Numbered from the stretch's first letter, positions 37,194 through 47,463 are shown. The stretch: 64,000 nt of DNA from Flavobacterium xanthum (GCF_900142695.1 NZ_FRBU01000012.1:35262-99261), one strand, 5' to 3'. Numbers and translations are program-made. The notes: generated by a model from the sequence alone, not told the origin.

Positions 37194-38512
37194 TTCAATA
37201 CTTTTTGAATGGTTTGTAATTTATCTTTATATGGAGCATAGCGCAGCGGTAAATCCAGCCAAGTTCCTCTTTTTACGATCGCTTTTTTATGGGAAAAAAT
37301 ATCGAAACTCAATTTTCCATGGTAAGCACCCATACCAGAATTTCCAACACCACCAAAAGGTAATTTATTGTTAACCAAATGAATTACTGTATCATTGACA
37401 CAACCACCACCAAAGGAATATTTTTGTAATACTTCATCAACAAAGGATTTATTTTGAGTAAATAAATACAATGATAATGGTTTTTCAAAGCTTAAAATTA
37501 TTTTCTCAATATCTGCTTTTGTTTTATAAGAAAGTATGGGAAGTATGGGACCAAAAATTTCCTCCTGCATGACTTTACTGTCCATTTTAGGTTCGTCGAG
37601 TAAAGTAGGAGCTAGGTATAAGCTTTCTTTGGTAGATTTTCCTCCAAAGAGCGTTTCTTGATTTTCCAATAAGCTCAATTGACGTTCCCAGTTTTTTAAA
37701 TTGATAATTCTAGCATAATCAGGAGATTCTTCTGGATTTGCTCCTAAAGCTTTTTCAATTTCCAGAATTAAGAATTTCACTAAAGTGTCCTTCATTTTAT
37801 GATGTACCAAAATATAATCAGGAGCAACACATGTTTGTCCTGCATTTATAATTTTTCCCCATACAATACGACGGGCGCTCAATTCTAAATTAGCCGTTTC
37901 ATCAACAATGCAAGGGCTTTTTCCTCCTAACTCCAGAGTAACAGGAGTTAAGTTTTCGGCGGCAGCCTTCGCTACTATTTTCCCCACAGCGACACTTCCT
38001 GTAAAAAAGATATAATCCCACCGTTTTTTTAACAATTCTGCCGCCACAGTAGCATCACCCGTGACAACTACTACCTCTTTTACAGGAAAAGTTTCACTTA
38101 TAATTTTGGAAATAATTGCGGCAGTGTGTGGTGTAAGTTCGGATGGTTTTAACGTCACTTTATTTCCAGCGGCTACTGCGGCCACAAGAGGACATAACGC
38201 TAATTGAAAAGGATAATTCCATGGTGAAAGTATTAAAACATGGCCATACGGTTCACTGTAAACATAATCTGAAGAAGGAAAATTCAACAACGAAGCACTA
38301 ACTTTCTTTGGCTTAGCCCAAGAGCTTATATTTTTTATAGTTTCTTTTAGATCACTAATCACATAATTGGTTTCAGTTAAAACAGCTTCAAAAGCAGGTT
38401 TTTTGAAATCATCATATAAAGCCTTAATGATCGCTTCTTCATGCTTTGTAATGACATGTAATAGTTTTTTTAAGGATTCTTTTCGGTAATTTATGTCGGT
38501 TTTATGATTCAT
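37184..38512 (-). CDS. Aldehyde dehydrogenase (class 3 / coniferyl-aldehyde type)
   Basis: A cytoplasmic NAD(P)-dependent enzyme of 442 residues oxidising aldehydes to acids. The catalytic glutamate is E194 in LELGGKSP and the nucleophile C228 in AGQTCVAPDY; the cofactor-binding FTGSVAVGKIV and the LSPWNYPFQLALCPLVAA block are intact. The short length and lack of an N-terminal extension place it with the class 3 group. It heads the operon with nitroreductase and the membrane protein, suggesting detoxification of aldehydes or nitro compounds. Confidence 0.93.
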   Translation of the reverse strand: MNHKTDINYRKESLKKLLHVITKHEEAIIKALYDDFKKPAFEAVLTETNYVISDLKETIKNISSWAKPKKVSASLLNFPSSDYVYSEPYGHVLILSPWNYPFQLALCPLVAAVAAGNKVTLKPSELTPHTAAIISKIISETFPVKEVVVVTGDATVAAELLKKRWDYIFFTGSVAVGKIVAKAAAENLTPVTLELGGKSPCIVDETANLELSARRIVWGKIINAGQTCVAPDYILVHHKMKDTLVKFLILEIEKALGANPEESPDYARIINLKNWERQLSLLENQETLFGGKSTKESLYLAPTLLDEPKMDSKVMQEEIFGPILPILSYKTKADIEKIILSFEKPLSLYLFTQNKSFVDEVLQKYSFGGGCVNDTVIHLVNNKLPFGGVGNSGMGAYHGKLSFDIFSHKKAIVKRGTWLDLPLRYAPYKDKLQTIQKVLKWI

Positions 38513-38581
38513 CGGATGATTTTAGTTTTAAAAATACAGATTTTTATTTTAATCCAAGTTTCTATTCTAAATAAAAACGAA

Positions 38582-38607
38582 AAAACAGGAAAAATTATTC
38601 CTGTTTT
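38582..38607 (-). terminator. Terminator of the RluA-type gene
   Basis: AAAACAGGAA (38582-38591) pairs with TTCCTGTTTT (38598-38607); on the minus strand a T-rich tail follows. It lies 51 bp past the stop codon. Confidence 0.8.
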
Positions 38608-38657
38608 ATAATGTATAAGTCTTTGAAGTATCTATTTTGTTACTATTCTAATAAAAA

Positions 38658-39347
38658 TTAAATGGCATTCCAGATCACATCGTTTGGTACTGCAGCAACT
38701 ATTTCAATATTTTCTTTAGTTACAGGATGTGTAAAAACTAATTTTCGAGCGTGCAAATGAATTCCACCATCGGAATTACTTCGGTCAAAACCATATTTCA
38801 AATCGCCTTTTATTGGGGAACCAATAGCTGAAAGTTGCGCCCTGATTTGATGGTGTCTGCCAGTATGAAGATTGATTTCTAGAGCGAAATAATTGTTGAG
38901 TTCTTTAATTATTTTGTAATCTAAACTAGCTAGTTTACTGTCGGGAACTTCTTTTAAATGTGCTTTTGAAGAGTTGTTTTTTTCGTTTCTTTTTAAGTAA
39001 TGAACGAGTTTATCTTCAGACTTTAAAGGTTTATTTTTGACAATACACCAGTAGGTTTTTTGAGTTTCCCGGTTACTAAACAACTCATTCATTCTCGTCA
39101 ATGCTTTACTAGTGCGGGCAAAAACGACAATTCCAGTTGTTGGTCGGTCTAACCGATGCACCACTCCTAGAAATACTTCTCCGGGTTTGTTGTATTTGTC
39201 TTTAATGTATTCTTTGACAACGTCTGACAAGGGTTTATCGCCTGTTTTATCGCCTTGTACAATATCGCCCACACGCTTGTTGACCACAATAAGGTGGTTG
39301 TCTTCGTGCAGAATTTGGAGATTCGATTTGTCTGAAACTATTTTCAT
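38658..39347 (-). CDS. RluA family pseudouridine synthase
   Basis: A 229-residue rRNA or tRNA pseudouridine synthase without an S4 domain. The catalytic loop reads VVHRLDRPTTG with the essential aspartate, followed by KTYWCIVKNKPL, LHTGRHHQIRAQLSAIG and the C-terminal HARKLVFTHPVTKE. The target RNA cannot be assigned from sequence. It is distinct from truC at 25697, so the window has two RluA-superfamily enzymes. Single gene; a decayed gene lies upstream on the same strand. Confidence 0.92.
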   Translation of the reverse strand: MKIVSDKSNLQILHEDNHLIVVNKRVGDIVQGDKTGDKPLSDVVKEYIKDKYNKPGEVFLGVVHRLDRPTTGIVVFARTSKALTRMNELFSNRETQKTYWCIVKNKPLKSEDKLVHYLKRNEKNNSSKAHLKEVPDSKLASLDYKIIKELNNYFALEINLHTGRHHQIRAQLSAIGSPIKGDLKYGFDRSNSDGGIHLHARKLVFTHPVTKENIEIVAAVPNDVIWNAI

Positions 39348-39403
39348 TTGGGTTTTTAGAGTATTGGAATTTAAATCATTAGACTTTTTAGATGTTTAGC
39401 TAT

Positions 39404-39790
39404 TTATACAAGTCTTGCAGTTTGAAAATTTAAGAAAGTCTCTAATAAAGTCGCTCTAAATCTTAAAGTCATTTTTACAATTTCATCTAGCTTATTTGCG
39501 AACTGCTTTAAATCTAGTGAAGTTATAAAACCCAAATCTGATGAAATAAGAATTTGTGTTTCGACTTCATAAGCGGAACCAATATCGATTTCTAAAACTG
39601 TGCAAAGTCCTTATTCGATTGTCTTGACAGTCCTTCAGCACTATTTGACGGAATAGAAACAGAAGCCCCGCTTGATTGATTTGTTAATCCAAAATTTTTT
39701 TCGCTGGGCAAAGACAAAGTGACTTTATAATTTCAGAAGAAAAAAAGCTACTTTTTTTCCAAATCTCCAAATCCTTAAATATATGATCTT
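39404..39790 (-). pseudogene. Decayed four-helix-bundle protein gene (S23 / rRNA intervening-sequence type)
   Basis: Not an open frame, but three frames together spell a four-helix-bundle protein: KDLEIWKK near 39770; GLTNQ, SIPSN and AEGLSRQSNKDF over roughly 39603-39690; then LEIDIGSAYEVETQILISSD and LGFIT to a stop at 39404. At least two frameshifts separate them: one near 39722-39750, and a loss of one T near 39593-39597 that turns QFLEI into QF-stop. No intact start codon is present. Such genes often lie in 23S rRNA intervening sequences or as free-standing copies; this one is dead. Confidence 0.85.
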
Positions 39791-39840
39791 CTTTTTTTTA
39801 GTCTGACAATTTAAAAAACTAACGATCTAAAGAGTCTATT

Positions 39841-40659
39841 TTAATATTGCTCATTTGCATTAGGGAAATCACTCGATTTTACATCGGCAACATACTGGCC
39901 AATGGCTTTTGTCATTCCTTCATACAAATCCATATATCTCCTCAAGAAACGAGGGCTAAATTCATTATTCATTCCTAACATGTCATGAATTACTAGAACC
40001 TGACCGTCAACTCCGCCACCGGCACCTATGCCTATAACAGGAATCGATATGCTCTGAGCTACTTTCTCGGCTAAATGTGCAGGTATTTTTTCTAAAACTA
40101 AGGCGAAGCAACCTAGTCTTTCAAGTAATTTAGCATCTTCGATCAACTTATGTGCTTCTTCTTCTTCTTTAGCGCGAACGGTATAAGTCCCAAATTTATA
40201 AATGGATTGTGGGGTTAATCCCAAATGGCCCATAACAGGAATTCCTGCGTTTAATATTTTCTTGATAGACTCTTTAATTTCTTTACCACCTTCTAACTTT
40301 ACTGCGTGTCCACCGCTTTCTTTCATAATTCTAATAGCAGATCGCAAGGCTTCTTTCGGGTCTGATTGATAGCTTCCAAAAGGTAAATCCACGACAACTA
40401 AAGCTCTTTCTATAGCTCTAACTACAGAGGAGGCATGGTAGATCATCTGATCTAAAGTGATAGGCAATGTTGTTTCATGACCTGCCATGACATTTGAAGC
40501 GGAATCACCCACAAGAATCACATCGATTCCAGCACTATCAACGATTTTTGCCATAGTGTAATCGTAAGCCGTTAGCATAGAGATTTTTTCTCCGTTAGCC
40601 TTCATCTCAATCAGTGATTTCGTGGTAATCCTTTTGTAATCTTTTTTAGCGACAGACAT
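39841..40659 (-). CDS. panB: 3-methyl-2-oxobutanoate hydroxymethyltransferase
   Basis: First step of pantothenate (vitamin B5/CoA) synthesis: hydroxymethylation of alpha-ketoisovalerate using methylene-tetrahydrofolate. The 272-residue protein has the PanB signatures [61 protein letters not shown] and [24 protein letters not shown], with metal and substrate residues in place. No panC or panD gene is adjacent. TACTTTTA at 40680-40687 on the minus strand may be its -7 box. Confidence 0.97.
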   Translation of the reverse strand: MSVAKKDYKRITTKSLIEMKANGEKISMLTAYDYTMAKIVDSAGIDVILVGDSASNVMAGHETTLPITLDQMIYHASSVVRAIERALVVVDLPFGSYQSDPKEALRSAIRIMKESGGHAVKLEGGKEIKESIKKILNAGIPVMGHLGLTPQSIYKFGTYTVRAKEEEEAHKLIEDAKLLERLGCFALVLEKIPAHLAEKVAQSISIPVIGIGAGGGVDGQVLVIHDMLGMNNEFSPRFLRRYMDLYEGMTKAIGQYVADVKSSDFPNANEQY

Positions 40660-41209
40660 TTTTATGTTTTTTATGATTGTAAAAGTAGTGAAACTAATTC
40701 TTTTGTGACGACTAAATAGATTTGCCTTTTTTAAAAATAGATACTTTTTATGGTGATTTCTGGTTCTTGTTAATTTTTTGAAATACGAATGCGCCTTATT
40801 TGGATGACAGACGTGTTAAATATCAAAAATCTGTAAGTTATGTAATATTCAACTTTAATAGTGTAACAAATTAGAGGACAAGAGTCGCAACTTTGTTTTG
40901 CACTTTACTGCATCAAAATATTCCTTTTAAAGACTAAATTGGGATTCTGAAAAAAAAAGCAATTATTCCTTATAATTTGGTTTTGCTTTTTAAAAGGTAC
41001 GTTTTCTCAGTCCTGGCAATATTTAGGTCGAAAATCGAGTGTTTTGTTTTGCATTTTTTGGTTTGAGAGTTAAAATTTTCAACTTTGATATAAGGTCAAT
41101 TCGAGGGAAATTTGACTGTAATCAAAAGAAGTAGTAAAGCCAAAATTATCCCTTTTACCCCGCTATGTTTAAAAAATTATAGAAGAATTAATGCTAAATC
41201 CTTACTAAA
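40660..41209. other. Intergenic region between divergent panB and the glycosyltransferase gene
   Basis: About 550 bp with no gene, tRNA or strong hairpin that I can support; it should contain the two divergent promoters. Confidence 0.5.
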
Positions 41210-43642
41210 ATGAAAACAGCACTTACGTATACCAAAATCAACAATCAGCTATTTAAACTCAAAGATTTGATTGATCCTGCAGTTGAATCAGAAAACAATA
41301 AAACGGATGAAATTACACAATTAGTCAGTATCCCAAAGGGTGAATCCCCTGAAATATTGATAATTTCGTCATATCCTCCTAGAGAATGTGGGATAGCAAC
41401 CTATAGCCAAGATTTAAAAAATAGTATTATTCAAAAATTTGGTAGTGCTGTATCTGTTAAAATTTGTGCTTTAGAAAACAAGAAAACAACAGCCACGTAT
41501 CCCACAGAAGTAAAATATCATTTGATCACTTCGGAAAAAGACAATTATGAAGAACTTGCGGTAAAAATTAATAATGATGATCGCATCTTTATGGTTTTTT
41601 TAGAGCACGAATTTGGTTTATTTAGTGGTAAAAATGGGAGCTACATAATTGAATTGTTAACTCATTTAAAAAAACCGGTAGCAACTACTTTTCACACCAT
41701 TTTGCCAAAACCAGATCATGATTTAAAACTAATTGTTCAAAAAATTGCCCAACTTTCCGATTCAATTGTTGTAATGACTAAAAATTCCTCGGCAATTTTG
41801 ATTAATGATTATGGTATTTTGGATGAAAAAATAAAAGTTATACCGCACGGTACCCATTTAATTTCTCCAAAGGAAAAAGGTGTGAAATCTAAAATTCATT
41901 TGGAGAATAAATTAGTTCTCTCCACATTTGGATTAATTAGCGAGGATAAAAGTATAGAAACAGCTTTAGAAGCTTTACCTCAAATTATAAAGAAATTTCC
42001 TTCGGTTATTTATCTGATTATCGGGAAAACACATCCCGAAGTTGTGAAAAATGAAGGAGAAAAGTACAGAGAATATTTAAGTGCCAAGGTAATGGAGTTG
42101 AACATTCAAAACAATGTCCAGTTTATCAACAGCTACTTGTCACTTGAAGATTTAATCGATTACTTGCAACAGACCACCATCTATTTATTTACTTCTAAAA
42201 ATCCAAATCAAGCCGTAAGTGGCACCTTAGCGTACGCAATGGCATGCGGTTGCCCCATAATTTCTACTCCAATTCCGCATTCAAAAGAACTTCTAGAAGG
42301 TGCGGGAATTAATTTTGATTTTAAAAGCTCAGGGCAACTTGCGAATGCTGCAATAAAATTATTATTGGACCCCAAATTATTAAAACAAATGCGATCCAAT
42401 GCTTTGCATCGAATTAATCCAACGGCTTGGCAAAATATAGCCATTTCTCACGTTAAATTAGCGCAGGAAATTAGTAAGGGAAAGCAAAATGCTTTGAAGT
42501 TTAAAATGCCAGAAATTTCATTGGCGCACATTAAACGACTGACCGCTAAGCATGGGATGATTCAGTTTTCTACAATCGATATTCCTGATTTGGAAACGGG
42601 ATACACACTTGATGATAATGCCAGAGCGTTAATTGCTGTTACAAAACATTACTACCTTACTGGTGAATTAGACGATATAGAGCTGATAAATACCTATTTA
42701 AATTTTATTTTATTTTGCCAAGAATCGGATGGATCTTTTCTAAATTATGTAGATATTGAGTGTAATTATTTCGAAAAAAACCATCACGAAAATCTTGAAG
42801 ATTCAAATGGTAGAGCAATTTGGGCATTGGGTGAATTTATGACTTATGCACATTTGTTTCCTGAACGAAGAATAGAAAAAGTGAGACTCGCTTTAGATAA
42901 ATCGCTCCATTATATAAATAAATTTCAATCACCAAGAGCAATTTCTTTTGCAATTAAAGGCCTATACCATTATAATTTAAAGAAGAAAAGCACAGAGATT
43001 GAAAACTTGATTGTTGCGCTTGCGGATAACTTGGTATCAAAATACAGAGGTGTTTCAGAAAAAAAATGGGATTGGTATGAAGATTATTTAACTTATGCCA
43101 ACAGCCTTTTACCAGAAGCAATGCTTTATGCTTCCATGAGTTCTGGTAGTTATTTATATAAAGATATAGCCAAAAAAACATTTGATTTTTTATTGTCAAT
43201 AATATTCAAAAACAATCAGATTAAAGTAATTTCAAATCAAGGTTGGAAACTTAAAGGTAAAAGCCCAAATCAATTTGGAGAACAACCCATAGATGTGGCT
43301 TATACTATTTTGGCTCTGAATCAATTTTACGAAATCTTTCAAGAAGTAGACTATTTAGAAAAAATGAAAATTGCCTTTAGTTGGTTTTTAGGCAATAATC
43401 ATTTAAGTCAAATTGTTTATAATCCTTGTACAGGAGGATGTTATGACGGATTAGAAGAAACACATCTCAATTTAAATCAGGGTGCTGAATCAACAGTGAG
43501 TTATTTATTAGCAAGATTAATTTTTGAAAAAAGGGTAAGCCCAAAAGAGGGATCGGAGCGCTATTCAGACTTGCAACTGAGTAAAAAAAGAGAAAAAGCG
43601 TCAAAATTATTAAATAAAATTCCAAAAGATATTTCTGAATAG
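41210..43642 (+). CDS. GT4 glycosyltransferase fused to a C-terminal alpha/alpha-barrel domain
   Basis: An 810-residue two-part protein. Residues about 45-420 form a GT-B glycosyltransferase (family 4-like): ILIISSYPPRECGIATYSQDL, VFLEHEFGLFSGKNG, TFHTILPKP, KIKVIPHGTH and LVLSTFGLISEDKSIE are visible. The usual EX7E motif is replaced by NQAVSGTLAYAMACG, with neither glutamate at its normal place. From about 430 on there is a helical domain (HGMIQFSTIDIPDLETGYTLDDNARAL, GGCYDGLE near the end) of the kind found in alpha/alpha-toroid glycoside-processing enzymes. It may build a mannosyl or glucosyl conjugate; the substrate is unknown. It is a lone gene with no transporter or sugar genes around it. 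Confidence 0.8.
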   Translation: MKTALTYTKINNQLFKLKDLIDPAVESENNKTDEITQLVSIPKGESPEILIISSYPPRECGIATYSQDLKNSIIQKFGSAVSVKICALENKKTTATYPTEVKYHLITSEKDNYEELAVKINNDDRIFMVFLEHEFGLFSGKNGSYIIELLTHLKKPVATTFHTILPKPDHDLKLIVQKIAQLSDSIVVMTKNSSAILINDYGILDEKIKVIPHGTHLISPKEKGVKSKIHLENKLVLSTFGLISEDKSIETALEALPQIIKKFPSVIYLIIGKTHPEVVKNEGEKYREYLSAKVMELNIQNNVQFINSYLSLEDLIDYLQQTTIYLFTSKNPNQAVSGTLAYAMACGCPIISTPIPHSKELLEGAGINFDFKSSGQLANAAIKLLLDPKLLKQMRSNALHRINPTAWQNIAISHVKLAQEISKGKQNALKFKMPEISLAHIKRLTAKHGMIQFSTIDIPDLETGYTLDDNARALIAVTKHYYLTGELDDIELINTYLNFILFCQESDGSFLNYVDIECNYFEKNHHENLEDSNGRAIWALGEFMTYAHLFPERRIEKVRLALDKSLHYINKFQSPRAISFAIKGLYHYNLKKKSTEIENLIVALADNLVSKYRGVSEKKWDWYEDYLTYANSLLPEAMLYASMSSGSYLYKDIAKKTFDFLLSIIFKNNQIKVISNQGWKLKGKSPNQFGEQPIDVAYTILALNQFYEIFQEVDYLEKMKIAFSWFLGNNHLSQIVYNPCTGGCYDGLEETHLNLNQGAESTVSYLLARLIFEKRVSPKEGSERYSDLQLSKKREKASKLLNKIPKDISE

Positions 43643-43690
43643 CTTCAAAATTTAGTTTCTTATCCAAAGAAAACGTTTTTTAATTCAGCA

Positions 43691-44282
43691 TTATAATTTG
43701 TAAATCGTTTTATCAAGTTTAATAGTATTCTTGGTCGTATTAAAGGATTTCATATTTAGCTTTTTTTCTCTTTTCTTTAATAAGGAACGGGTTTGATTCC
43801 TCTTTTGAGACACGAATTCGTAGTCTTCAAACGGTATGGAATGAGAAACAATTTTATAATACTTTTCTAGTGACCATTTGTCAGTTCTATTTTTGAATAT
43901 TTTGAACGCATTATTTAAAATAGTGCATTGTATTAGATTGTTTACTTTTATAATAAATCTAAAGGTTTTATTCCTGGAATCATTGGGTTTCAATCACGAT
44001 TCTGTTATTTTACTTCATACTATTATGTAGTCAATATTCTGATTTGTAGGTATTTATATTTTATCTTAATTAATTACATAACGTAATTAAAATTCCTATT
44101 TCTGCATCTAGATCTCTAGTAATTCCATGAAATTCGTCACCTACAGTTATAAGCTGTGGAGACAATAAATTGGCTTTATTGAAGTCATTTGCTTTTTGAA
44201 TCAATTTTTTGAACTTTTCCATAACTGATTTTTGTTCTTTTGCACCACTATTGATACTATCACCTTTTAGAAATAATCTTTA
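43691..44282 (-). pseudogene. Decayed SatD-like gene
   Basis: Read on the minus strand, 44282-44070 gives LKGDSINS, then MEKFKKLIQKANDFNKANLL and ITVGDEFHGITRDL before a stop: the N-terminal pattern of SatD-family proteins (xxGDxxxS then GDEFQG), without a proper first methionine. Downstream on the same strand, an open frame 43993-43691 (100 residues) ends in YEFVSQKRNQTRSLLKKREK and LNMKSFNTTKNTI, resembling the helix-turn-helix-like tail of such proteins. I read the two as halves of one broken gene. The downstream half is the less certain part and could be unrelated. Confidence 0.45.
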
Positions 44283-44389
44283 ATTTTTAGTGAAAATTTA
44301 TTATTTATTTCAGAAATAGTGAAATAAAAGAAGATTTAAAAAGTCAATTGACTAAGCTTGAAAACTTTCATAAAAGGGAAAGATAACAA

Positions 44390-44560
44390 TTAATATGTGT
44401 CGTCATTCAAATCTGATTCTTCTTCTGCAGATTTTTTGTAATCATTATTCAAGAAATAAGTGTACTTCTTTTTATCTTTTTGATTTTTTCTAAAAAGGAA
44501 TACAATCAAAATAATTGCGAAGAAAATTACAATACCAATAATAATCCAGTTGATTTCCAT
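44390..44560 (-). CDS. Small single-pass membrane protein
   Basis: A 56-residue protein: NWIIIGIVIFFAIILIVFLF forms a transmembrane helix (residues 4-23), then a charged cytoplasmic tail with RKNQKDKKK, FLNNDYKKS and an acidic end (EEESDLNDD). Similar short proteins recur in Flavobacterium. A good -7 box (TATCTTTG) stands 54 bp upstream of the ATG. The function is unknown. It lies between the decayed SatD-like gene and a hypothetical membrane protein. Confidence 0.75.
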   Translation of the reverse strand: MEINWIIIGIVIFFAIILIVFLFRKNQKDKKKYTYFLNNDYKKSAEEESDLNDDTY

Positions 44561-44613
44561 TTTTTTAGGTTTAAAGAATTAGTGACGTTGAAAGATTGTG
44601 TTAAAATTTACAG

Positions 44614-44621
44614 CAAAGATA
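44614..44621 (-). promoter_or_regulatory. -7 promoter box of the small membrane protein gene
   Basis: TATCTTTG on the minus strand fits TAnnTTTG; predicted leader of roughly 47 nt to the ATG at 44560. Confidence 0.5.
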
Positions 44622-44894
44622 ATTAGTGTTTAAACAAAGTGAGAGACTCGTGCTTCTAAATTAGATAGTAAACGTAATGTATTTCATGATGAATTAGGAT
44701 ATCCAGACCATAAAATAGTGTTGGACGAATCATAGCTTTCAATTTTACAAAAGCGAGTAGGCGAACATTCCTTTTAAAATCAACAGATTGTTTTCTTTAT
44801 TTTAATTCTTATCTGCTTGAGACCTATTGAAATCATGTCATACATCTAGAATTTACACTACGAAAATAGTAAATAGGTTTATTATTCCTCTTTT

Positions 44895-45305
44895 CTATTC
44901 ACTATTTTTTGTTCTGAAAAGATGAATAAAGACGGATAAGAAGAAGATAAAAAACACCCAATCATTTATCCCGTAAATGGAATAAAATAGTCCAGCTAAT
45001 ACATCTTTTTTATACACGTCGTAAACATTATTATTTATGATCCAATTGGTCCAAATAAAACCATAAATAAATTTTTCAATGACAAAAATTCCAACAAGCC
45101 ATCTGACTTGATGGTACTCCTTTGCCACTGACATGTAAGCTAATCCCCAAATGAGTATCATAAGTAATCCAAAATTGGACATTACTTCTGGATCAAATTC
45201 AGGAATTGTGGAATTTGTAAATAATTTCGAAAAAATTAATACTGTGGCGTTCATTAATCCAGCAATAATGAACCCTTTTGTAATAGTCGTCTTTTTAATG
45301 ATCAT
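44895..45305 (-). CDS. Hypothetical four-helix membrane protein
   Basis: A 136-residue protein with four hydrophobic segments (about residues 9-28, 45-60, 67-88 and 110-130), and IWGLAYMSVAKEYHQVRWLVGIFVIEKFIYG as the most conserved-looking stretch. I do not recognise the family. No catalytic motif is visible. It is 126 bp downstream of the antiporter gene on the same strand and could be co-transcribed with it, but there is no functional clue. Confidence 0.65.
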   Translation of the reverse strand: MIIKKTTITKGFIIAGLMNATVLIFSKLFTNSTIPEFDPEVMSNFGLLMILIWGLAYMSVAKEYHQVRWLVGIFVIEKFIYGFIWTNWIINNNVYDVYKKDVLAGLFYSIYGINDWVFFIFFLSVFIHLFRTKNSE

Positions 45306-45430
45306 ATCTCTATTAATTTAATTTGCAGATTTGCTTAAGCACAAGTATTATAAGTTAATCTTCTAATTCATAACTTTTAGCTCTTATAAAGTAGTATAAT
45401 TGTCATTAATATGTAGCTAAATTAGTTAAT

Positions 45431-46603
45431 TTATTCTTGTTGTTGCTTTCTATTTGTCATAAGTCCAAGCATCATAATCAATGCTGTCAAAATTATCACT
45501 TGAATAATAAGTGATTTATTTACCAACGAAATGTTTTGTTCCGGCCCAATTGCGAGGAAAAGTAATATAGTAATTAGGCCTCTTGGAGCGATAAATAGCA
45601 AAGGAGATAATGACAGTTTAGAAATTTTTAATTGGATTGCTCTGAAAACAAAAATTGCAGTTACAATTCCTATGGCCCATATCAACGTATCCATATTCAA
45701 GATTTCTTCAGTTTGGATAAGATAGCCAAAAAGTAAAAAGAAAAGTGATCGTACTAAAAATGCTGCTTCAATTGTCAACTCCTTAAATTTATTAACCTCT
45801 GCATTCAACTCATCCGGTTTTAATTTTTCAATCCACTTAAATTGTTTTAATTCATCAAGATTGCCCAAAAATAAACCAAAAAGGAAAATGAAAATTAGTC
45901 CAGGCAGATGATACACTTTAGAAACAGCGTAGATTAAAATAACTAGTAAAATGATAGGAGCAAATTTTATGTGGTGGTCGATTTTATTGAGCATGTAAGC
46001 AAGTCCAATCGTTGCAACAAAGGAAATAAGAGTAATAGCAATAAGTTGTAAACCAAAATATCCAAAGGACGAAAAACCAAAGGTGTCATTTAGAGCAATA
46101 AAATTAAAAAATAAAACACCAATGATATCGGATAAACTGCTTTCATAGATAATAAACTCTTTATTGAAAGAGGTCAACGACTTTACACTAGGAATTGCAA
46201 TAGCACTGCTTATTATACAAAGTGGTACAGCATTCGTTAAACTGTCTTTAAAGGAGAACTGCCCATAATGATGAAATAAAAATGAAAGTAGAAACGCTAA
46301 AGCCAGCATTGGAAAAAGAGACACTAAAAATGATTTTTTGATTAAAGAAGCTTTGGATTTGTTAAATTCCAATTCAAGAGAACCTTCGAGAACTATCAAT
46401 ATCAGTCCTACAGTACCGAAAAATGGAAGTATAGGCGTGAGGTTGGGTATACTAATTTCAAAGAAGCTCGTCAATTGTCGGACAACAAATCCTAAAAGCA
46501 ATAATAAAATTACCGAAGGCACTTTTGTTTTAGACGATGTTCGCTCAAAAACATAAGCTAATAAAAGTAACGTACATATTGTGATGATAATTGTTATTGT
46601 CAT
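45431..46603 (-). CDS. Cation:proton antiporter (CPA family)
   Basis: Inner-membrane Na+(K+)/H+ exchanger of 390 residues with about 12 helices. The family pattern is visible in KVPSVILLLLLGFVVRQ, the glutamate-containing LILIVLEGSLELEFNK, and AIAIPSVKSL with a helix interrupted around IIYESSLSDIIGVLFFN (the Asp of the DDI-like site). The frame extends to 46711, but the extra 36 residues lack family features; ATG at 46603 (MTITIIITICTLLLL) is the better start. No TrkA-N domain is fused. The ion specificity is unknown. Confidence 0.85.
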   Translation of the reverse strand: MTITIIITICTLLLLAYVFERTSSKTKVPSVILLLLLGFVVRQLTSFFEISIPNLTPILPFFGTVGLILIVLEGSLELEFNKSKASLIKKSFLVSLFPMLALAFLLSFLFHHYGQFSFKDSLTNAVPLCIISSAIAIPSVKSLTSFNKEFIIYESSLSDIIGVLFFNFIALNDTFGFSSFGYFGLQLIAITLISFVATIGLAYMLNKIDHHIKFAPIILLVILIYAVSKVYHLPGLIFIFLFGLFLGNLDELKQFKWIEKLKPDELNAEVNKFKELTIEAAFLVRSLFFLLFGYLIQTEEILNMDTLIWAIGIVTAIFVFRAIQLKISKLSLSPLLFIAPRGLITILLFLAIGPEQNISLVNKSLIIQVIILTALIMMLGLMTNRKQQQE

Positions 46604-47463
46604 AATAAATCTTTGTGGTTCTTGAAGAATTTCACGTATTATTTGTAGCCTTTTTGCGGTTACACAATTGGAAAATAATAGCTTTTCGCTAAGATAATAC
46701 TTCTTGCCCAAAAAAACTTTTGACTAGTATAAATTTCGCGGTAGCTTAAATCTTGCTTTCCACTTCTTTTTTAGTTTTTTTCGGGCTAAAGGGATTTAAA
46801 TACAATAATCACGTTTATACTGTTTTATAAATACGACAATGAGATTTAGAAAAAGTAACGGATTCAATTTTCTTACAGGGTGAATATTTTATTTGAAAAG
46901 AGATAAGCAACTAATTGCGATAGTCCTCTTTTTTCAATTTTAGCTTTCTACATTCAAATTGCAGAATACATAGAAAATAAGGACATTCAGCTTGTTTTTT
47001 TTTTATTGGAGAATACTAATCTTACTATTAATATCTGTTTTTGACCTACGTGCTGCTTGACCAGTTTCGAAACTTTTTCGGCCCTATTGATGCCTATTTA
47101 TTGCTGCTATTTTTATTTATAATTTTTTTTCTGCTAGAACCTGAACCCTTTTTAGTTTGACACAATTTTATTTTCTGGAAAGTGCTTTTATGCATTTTAT
47201 AAATTCCGATTTGTTTTTTAATTAAATTTTATTGGTTAGTTTTTTGAAATTAAAACCATAAAAAAAGAAATAGTAAAAGGGAAAAGTATACTTATTTTAT
47301 TAAAAATTATTCTAAAATAATAAAGAATGGCTTGTAAGTATTTAAAGAGTTGATAGGGAATAATTTTACTTTCAATGCATTACAAAAGTTGTAAGCATAA
47401 AGAACTTCATCTCTACGCAGAGGTTACTTTTAGGTTGCTGCAATCGATTTCCTTTTTAGGACG
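46604..47463. other. Long AT-rich stretch without a recognisable gene
   Basis: About 860 bp read on both strands. There is no open frame with family character, no tRNA and no REP copy. It could be a decayed gene or a regulatory region, but I see nothing to support either. Confidence 0.5.

Noticed and set aside
40660..41209. Possible riboswitch upstream of the glycosyltransferase gene
   Set aside because: No conserved riboswitch core or terminator-like alternative pairing could be recognised.
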